From assembly GCA_038244055.1 (NCBI GenBank), contig JBBRTW010000026.1, forward strand, positions 1 through 29,372: a stretch of 29,372 nucleotides of DNA, in the 5' to 3' direction. This document shows, one piece after another, positions 21,064-29,372 of this stretch. Within the stretch, counting starts at the first letter, position 1. Each line of letters opens with the position of its first letter. The stretch is from DASPKW01 sp038244055 (GTDB lineage Bacteria > Planctomycetota > Phycisphaerae > Tepidisphaerales > Tepidisphaeraceae). The notes beneath the pieces were generated by a model. The model searched no databases, was not told the origin of the DNA, and saw only the letters and a program-made list of their open reading frames with translations. Both the position numbers and the translations under genes were made by a program.

Positions 21064-24000
21064 ATGCAAGTGCGCGAAGTAAGGGATTTCAGCAAAATCG
21101 GCGATGCCATGCCGATCCCCAATCTCATCCACGTTCAGCAGGCCGCCTATCAGCGGTTTTTGCAGGAAGAAGCCGAGCCCACCAAGCGGAAAAATGAGGG
21201 CCTCGAAACCCTCCTGCGCGAGATTTTTCCCATCGAATCCTACGATGGCAATCTCCGCCTCGAATATGTCTCCTACGAGCTGGCCGAGGCGCGCTATACG
21301 CCCGATGAGTGCCGCGCCCTGCGCCTCACCTTCGGCATGCCCTTCCGGATCAACGTCAAGCTTCACCGCAAGGACGATCCGGAAGTGAAGGAAGACTCGA
21401 TCTATCTCGGCGAAATCCCCATCATGATCGGCGGCGGCGAGTTCATCATCAACGGCGCTGAGCGCGTGATCGTGAACCAGTTGCACCGCTCGCCGGGCGT
21501 GGACTTCCTCGTCGAAGTGCAGGAGGGCGATCGCCCGCTGCACGGCTGCCGCATCATCCCCGAGCGCGGCTCGTGGATCGAATGCTCGGTGACCAAGAAG
21601 GATGCCCTGGCCGTCCGCATCGACCAGTCCTCCAAAATCCCGGCCACCACCTTCCTCCGCGCCCTGGATGAAAAATATTCCAAGACCGAAGCGATCATCA
21701 AGGAATTCTACACCGTTGAAACCATCAAGGTGAAGGATCTCCAGGCGACTTATTACGCCGCCACAACCATCGTCAACACCGAAACGGGCGAGGAAATCAT
21801 CAAGGCCGGCTCGCAGATCGGCGAGGGCCTGGCCACGCTGCAGGCCTCCGCGCTCAAGTCGATCGACGTCGTGACCAAGGTCACCGATCCGCTCATCCTC
21901 AACACCGTCGCCGAGGATACCTCCGAGAGCCACGTCAACGCGCTGCTGAAGATTTACGCCCGCCTTCGTCCCGGCAATCCGCCCCAGGAAGACAAGGCGC
22001 GGACGCTCTTCAACGAAAAATTCTTCGATGAAAACCGCTATCGCCTCGGCCGCGTCGGCCGCTTCCGCATCAACCGCAAGTTCGATCAGGAAGTCGCCGA
22101 AACCGAGATGACCCTGCGGTCGGAAGACCTGGTCAACTCGCTCAAGTACATGTTCAAGCTTCGCTCCGGCGAAGGTTATGTGGACGATATCGATCACCTG
22201 GGCAATCGCCGCCTGCGCACGATCGATGAGCTGGCGGCCGAAGAGCTCCGCAAGGGCTTCCTCAAGCTCCGCCGCACCGTCCAGGAGCGCATGAGCCTCA
22301 AGGACCCCAAGGAGCTGGGCAAGGTTTCCGAACTGGTCAATTCCAAGTCGATCAGCTCGGCCATCGATTTCTTCTTCGGCCGGGGCGAACTGTCCCAGGT
22401 CGTCGACCAGACCAATCCGCTTTCGCAGCTCACGCACGAGCGGCGTCTGTCGGCCCTTGGCCCGGGCGGCTTGAACCGCAAGCGCGCCGGCTTTGAGGTG
22501 CGCGACGTTCACATTTCGCACTATGGCCGAATCTGTCCGATCGAAACGCCCGAAGGCACGAACATCGGTCTGATCGCCTCGCTGTCGATCTACGCCGACA
22601 TCGATGAATACGGCTTCCTGATCACGCCGTACCGCGTTCTGGACAACGGCAAGATCAACAACAAGCACAAGTATCTCCGCGCCGATGAAGAGATGAAGTC
22701 GGTTCTGGCTCCCCCCGATGCGGTGGAGAAAGACGGCAACATCAAGAAGGGCCTGATCCTGGCCCGCGTCGAAGGCGATCTGGCGACCGTGCCTTCCAAG
22801 GATGTGCAGTACATCGATATCAGCCCGCGCCAGACCGTCTCGGTCTCGGCGGCGCTGATTCCCTTCCTCGAACACGATGACGCCAACCGCGCGCTCATGG
22901 GTTCGAACATGCAGCGCCAGGCCGTGCCGCTGATCCGCACCGACCCGCCCGTCTGCGGCACCGGCATGGAAAAGCCCGTCGCCCAGAACTCCGGCATGCT
23001 CGTCCGCGCCGAGCGCGCGGGCGTCGTGACCTATGTCGATGCGCTGCACATTCTCATCGACAACGCCGATGAGTACGTGCTCCGCAAATTCCACGGCCTC
23101 AACGAGCGCACCTGCCTCAATCAGAAGCCGATCGTCAAGAAGGGCCAGCGCGTCAAGAAGGGCCAGATCATCGCCGACGGCCCGGCCACGCTTCAGGGCG
23201 AACTCGCCCTGGGCCGAAACGTGCTGGTCGGCTTCATGACCTTCGATGGCTACAACTTCGAAGATGCCATCGTCATCAACCAGCGCCTGGTCAAGGATGA
23301 CACCTTCACCTCGATTCACATCGAGGAGTACGATGTCGAAATCCGCGAGACCAAGCTCGGTCGCGAGGAGTTCACGCGCGATATCCCCAACGTCTCCGAG
23401 CGCGCTTTGGCGAACCTCGATGAGAACGGCATCGTTCGCGTCGGCACCCGCGTCGGCCCGGGCGATATCCTGGTCGGCAAGGTCGCTCCCAAGTCCAAGA
23501 GCGAGCTGACTCCCGAAGAAAAGCTCCTGCATGCGATCTTCGGCCGCGCCGGCGAAGACGTGAAGAACGATTCGCTGGAAATGCCCGCCGGCGAAGAGGG
23601 CGTGGTCATCAACACCCAGCGCTTCAGCCGCAAGATGCACCTGACGGATGACCAGAAGAAGGCCCAGAAGAAAGAGCAGGACAAGTACGAGAAGGAGATG
23701 AACATCCGCGCCATCGGCATCTTCAAGCAGATGGTGGGCGAGATCAACGAAGTCACCGGCCAGCAGATGGTCGACCCCAACACGCGCCAGAAGGTCGGCG
23801 CTTCGGATATCCCCGACGTCATCATCGAGCAGATCGAAAACTTTGCCCTCGACTGGGCCAAGGGCTCGAAGGAATCGCGAGAGCAGGCCGAGAACACCTA
23901 TCAGCGCTTCTGGCCGCGCGTGCAGGGCGTTCTGAAGGAAAAAGTCCGCCGCCTCGAGCACATGAAGCGCGGCGATGAGCTTCCCTCGGGCGTTCTGGAG

Positions 24001-24834
24001 ATGGTCAAGATTTATGTGGCCACCAAGCGGCAGTTGTCGGTTGGCGACAAGATGGCCGGCCGCCACGGCAACAAGGGCGTCATCGCCCGCATCGTTCCCG
24101 AAGAGGACATGCCCTTCCTGGAAGATGGCTCGCCCATCGACATCATGCTCAATCCGCTGGGCGTGCCCAGCCGCATGAACGTCGGGCAGATTCTCGAAAC
24201 CCACCTCGGCTGGGCCATGGCCGTGCTCGGCCAGCAGGCCATCACCCCCGTCTTCGATGGCGCGACTGAAGATGAAATCTTCGGCTGCGTCGAAGAAGCC
24301 AACAAGGTGATCAAGGAGCGCCGCAAGCAGCGCGACAAGGATAAGAAGGCCCTCCGCGATCGCGAACTGGATGTCATCATGCCCTACGGCGGCAAGGCGC
24401 AGCTCCACGATGGCCGGACGGGCGAGGCGTTCGAGCAGCGGACCACGGTCGGCTACATCTACATGATGAAGCTGCATCACCTGGTCGATGACAAGATCCA
24501 CGCCCGGGCGACCGGTCCCTACTCCCTCATCACCCAGCAGCCCCTCGGCGGCAAGGCCCGCACCGGCGGCCAGCGCTTCGGCGAGATGGAAGTCTGGGGC
24601 CTCGAAGCCTACGGCGCGGCCTACATCCTCCAGGAACTCCTCACCGTCAAATCCGACGATGTCGAAGGCCGCACCAAGATTTACGAGAGCATGGTCAAGG
24701 GCAACAACACCCTCGAAGCCGGCACGCCGGTATCGTTCGATGTGCTCTGTAACGAAATTCGCGGGCTGGGCCTGAATATCCAGCTCGAGAAGAAGAAGGG
24801 GGCCGGCCCGAGCGAGGATGAGGACATGATGTGA
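21064..24834 (+). CDS. rpoB: DNA-directed RNA polymerase subunit beta
   Basis: 1256-aa catalytic beta subunit of RNA polymerase. The rifampicin-pocket region (about 439-465, from GRGELSQVVDQTNPLSQL) aligns with E. coli 507-533. D448, H458 and S463 are conserved at the main resistance positions, so this residue pattern predicts a sensitive enzyme. Further landmarks: GYNFEDAIVINQRLV (about 731-745), GDKMAGRHGNKG (994-1005), GGKARTGGQRFGEMEVWG (from 1162). The start ATG 21064 has AAGGA about eight bases upstream. The gene is not preceded by rplL as in most bacteria and not directly followed by rpoC: a HEPN cassette lies between. Confidence 0.98.
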   Translation: MQVREVRDFSKIGDAMPIPNLIHVQQAAYQRFLQEEAEPTKRKNEGLETLLREIFPIESYDGNLRLEYVSYELAEARYTPDECRALRLTFGMPFRINVKLHRKDDPEVKEDSIYLGEIPIMIGGGEFIINGAERVIVNQLHRSPGVDFLVEVQEGDRPLHGCRIIPERGSWIECSVTKKDALAVRIDQSSKIPATTFLRALDEKYSKTEAIIKEFYTVETIKVKDLQATYYAATTIVNTETGEEIIKAGSQIGEGLATLQASALKSIDVVTKVTDPLILNTVAEDTSESHVNALLKIYARLRPGNPPQEDKARTLFNEKFFDENRYRLGRVGRFRINRKFDQEVAETEMTLRSEDLVNSLKYMFKLRSGEGYVDDIDHLGNRRLRTIDELAAEELRKGFLKLRRTVQERMSLKDPKELGKVSELVNSKSISSAIDFFFGRGELSQVVDQTNPLSQLTHERRLSALGPGGLNRKRAGFEVRDVHISHYGRICPIETPEGTNIGLIASLSIYADIDEYGFLITPYRVLDNGKINNKHKYLRADEEMKSVLAPPDAVEKDGNIKKGLILARVEGDLATVPSKDVQYIDISPRQTVSVSAALIPFLEHDDANRALMGSNMQRQAVPLIRTDPPVCGTGMEKPVAQNSGMLVRAERAGVVTYVDALHILIDNADEYVLRKFHGLNERTCLNQKPIVKKGQRVKKGQIIADGPATLQGELALGRNVLVGFMTFDGYNFEDAIVINQRLVKDDTFTSIHIEEYDVEIRETKLGREEFTRDIPNVSERALANLDENGIVRVGTRVGPGDILVGKVAPKSKSELTPEEKLLHAIFGRAGEDVKNDSLEMPAGEEGVVINTQRFSRKMHLTDDQKKAQKKEQDKYEKEMNIRAIGIFKQMVGEINEVTGQQMVDPNTRQKVGASDIPDVIIEQIENFALDWAKGSKESREQAENTYQRFWPRVQGVLKEKVRRLEHMKRGDELPSGVLEMVKIYVATKRQLSVGDKMAGRHGNKGVIARIVPEEDMPFLEDGSPIDIMLNPLGVPSRMNVGQILETHLGWAMAVLGQQAITPVFDGATEDEIFGCVEEANKVIKERRKQRDKDKKALRDRELDVIMPYGGKAQLHDGRTGEAFEQRTTVGYIYMMKLHHLVDDKIHARATGPYSLITQQPLGGKARTGGQRFGEMEVWGLEAYGAAYILQELLTVKSDDVEGRTKIYESMVKGNNTLEAGTPVSFDVLCNEIRGLGLNIQLEKKKGAGPSEDEDMM

Positions 24835-24868
24835 GCGAGGATTCGATTGGACCTTCGGTGAAGAAGAT

Positions 24869-25243
24869 ATGGAATGGATCGATATTGGGCGCGACAGTCT
24901 GACTGCAGCGAAGGATGCGCAAAAGTCGCATCCCCGGAGTTGCATCTCTCGCGCGTATTATGCAGTTCATTCCATCCTTGCGGAATCGCTGATTGCGGCC
25001 GGTTACAAGCCAGTTCGAAATCGGCAAACACCGCCGCACGAAGCTCAGCCTAAGCTGATAGGTCAACACTTTGCCAAACGTGGCGAGCGGTTGGTTCGGG
25101 AGCTTCGGGCGATTGTTCGGCGGCTGTACGCGGCTCGACTTGATGCTGACTACAACTGCGGTATTACGATCGACGAACGCGTATCTTTGCAGGCGATTCG
25201 GGACGCTTACGCGGTGTTTTACATGTTGCAGGTGTCGCCATGA
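24869..25243 (+). CDS. HEPN-domain protein (UPF0332-like)
   Basis: 124-aa helical protein with HEPN features: ISRAYYAVH (26-34) on the second helix, HEAQPKLIGQHFAKRG (57-72), and LYAARLDADYN (86-96), the R-x-x-ADY block typical of UPF0332-type members. HEPN proteins are often RNases or nucleotide-binding toxins paired with an antitoxin. A C-terminal Rx4-6H catalytic motif is not evident, although R28-x5-H34 is. Thus nuclease activity is open. It starts 34 bp after rpoB and its stop overlaps the next start by four bases (ATGA). Codon use is more T/A-ending than in rpoB, consistent with acquisition. Confidence 0.82.
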   Translation: MEWIDIGRDSLTAAKDAQKSHPRSCISRAYYAVHSILAESLIAAGYKPVRNRQTPPHEAQPKLIGQHFAKRGERLVRELRAIVRRLYAARLDADYNCGITIDERVSLQAIRDAYAVFYMLQVSP

Positions 25244-25503
25244 CATTGGTTGCTGATCAGGATGAGGCGAAACGCATGTTGAAGCTGGTGCAGGAGGCAC
25301 TGGATCGCCACCAGCCGGCGGGATATCGGATCGAAGTGCTGCCTGATGCAGTGATGCGCCAGGATGATTGGTATCAGGTCATCGTGAAAAGTGATCAGGA
25401 CGTTCGAAGTTACGACTTTTATAATGTGTTGGCTGAGACCGAGGCTGAACTGCAGGATACGCAATCAATCCAGGTACTGCTGGTGCCGGCAGTTGGCGAT
25501 TGA
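25240..25503 (+). CDS. Small partner protein of the HEPN gene, unknown family
   Basis: 87-aa alpha/beta protein overlapping the HEPN stop codon by four bases, so the two are translationally coupled. It has an N-terminal helix (DEAKRMLKLVQEALDRHQ), then strands (YRIEVLPDAV, DDWYQVIVKSD), a helix with FYNVLAETEAELQ, and a final strand IQVLLVPA. It lacks the GSxxRGxxRxxSD-type motif of MNT nucleotidyltransferases, the usual HEPN partner. An antitoxin or immunity role is inferred from context only. Confidence 0.7.
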   Translation: MTLVADQDEAKRMLKLVQEALDRHQPAGYRIEVLPDAVMRQDDWYQVIVKSDQDVRSYDFYNVLAETEAELQDTQSIQVLLVPAVGD

Positions 25504-25580
25504 GAGATGCCGGGCGCTGAATCATGCCCGCCGAAATGATGTGATTGAAACCCGCGGCATGAAATCGAACCTGAACAGCA

Positions 25581-25800
25581 ATGCTCGGAATACTGTTCTT
25601 CCTTCTGGTGGTGGCAGTGCCGGTGGTTGGCCTGATGTGGTGGCTTGACCGGTTGGTCAAATGCTCGCAACGCAATCAGGCCCGGCAGGAACGACGTGGA
25701 TTTGAAGTTAAGATTGGCACGGGCCAGATGCCCGTGCCGCCCAGGAGCTTAAAACCGTCAGGCCCCTTAACCGGTGCCGGCGATACTCTGAAAGGCAACC

Positions 25801-25808
<8 letters not shown>
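25581..25808 (+). CDS. Possible small membrane protein overlapping the rpoC start
   Basis: 75-aa frame with one clear membrane helix (LGILFFLLVVAVPVVGLMWW) and a basic stretch after it. The second half only translates the palindrome at 25716-25738, and the stop falls inside rpoC (8-bp overlap). Otherwise 25504-25800 holds nothing clear. It may be genuine only in its N-terminal half, or spurious. Confidence 0.35.
25716..25738. repeat. REP-like palindrome upstream of rpoC
   Basis: GGCACGGGC, loop CAGAT, GCCCGTGCC: a perfect 9-bp stem. As I recall, similar 'GGCACGGGC...GCCCGTGCC' palindromes are dispersed in genomes of the Planctomycetota-Verrucomicrobiota group, where they generate spurious peptides. 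It lies 62 bp before the rpoC ATG. Confidence 0.65.

Positions 25809-29372
<3,564 letters not shown>

Noticed and set aside
20929..24945. 1338-aa open frame on the minus strand across rpoB
   Set aside because: It is antisense to an unmistakable rpoB; the lack of stops follows from GC-rich third positions. The translation is a low-complexity mix with no family features.

Overview
The window looks like a chromosomal segment of a GC-rich bacterium. I infer the phylum Planctomycetota, probably a Phycisphaerae-like lineage. The inference rests on the RpoB/RpoC sequences, an H+-type ATP synthase operon that opens with AtpZ- and AtpI-like genes, a linked mcsA-mcsB pair, and the scarcity of Shine-Dalgarno sequences. 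It is a recognition-level call, not a computed placement.

Layout: (1) 127-2661, minus strand: the start of an F-type ATP synthase operon (promoter, atpZ-like, atpI-like, atpB, atpE), continuing off the left edge. AtpB carries a large His-rich loop. (2) 2834-4792, minus: an unusual 652-aa protein with two metalloprotease-like segments flanking 11-residue glycine-zipper repeats. (3) 5021-5920: tRNA-Val, a mutT-type Nudix gene broken by one TGA codon, and a probable unknown small RNA with its own promoter and terminator. (4) 6025-12345: pyrK and pyrD (class 1B dihydroorotate dehydrogenase), separated by a monooxygenase-like gene and a marR-emrA-emrB efflux cassette on the other strand. (5) 12349-17174: holA, an unrecognised conserved protein, thpR, an ArsB/NhaD-superfamily antiporter, and a 6-pyruvoyltetrahydropterin synthase family gene with a PTPS-III-like ExxHGH motif. 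(6) 17290-19064: the mcsA-mcsB protein-arginine kinase unit. (7) 19216-20555: a DUF6398-type protein and tRNA-Arg. (8) 20681-29372: rpoB with a long structured leader, then a two-gene HEPN cassette and a small membrane ORF, then rpoC, cut by the right edge.

The most striking structure outside genes is a set of 7-bp tandem repeats in many intergenic gaps. They are usually arranged as a G-rich array followed by its reverse complement. The 7-bp unit differs at each locus while the architecture stays the same. In two cases the element supplies or overlaps the stop codon of the upstream gene, and in one it lies between mcsA and mcsB.

Most likely novelties: the HEPN pair splitting the normally tight rpoB-rpoC operon; the heptamer hairpins; the orphan small RNA; the two-metallo-motif protein; and an abrupt codon-usage change inside rpoC near 27060-27110, which is either recombination or an assembly chimera.
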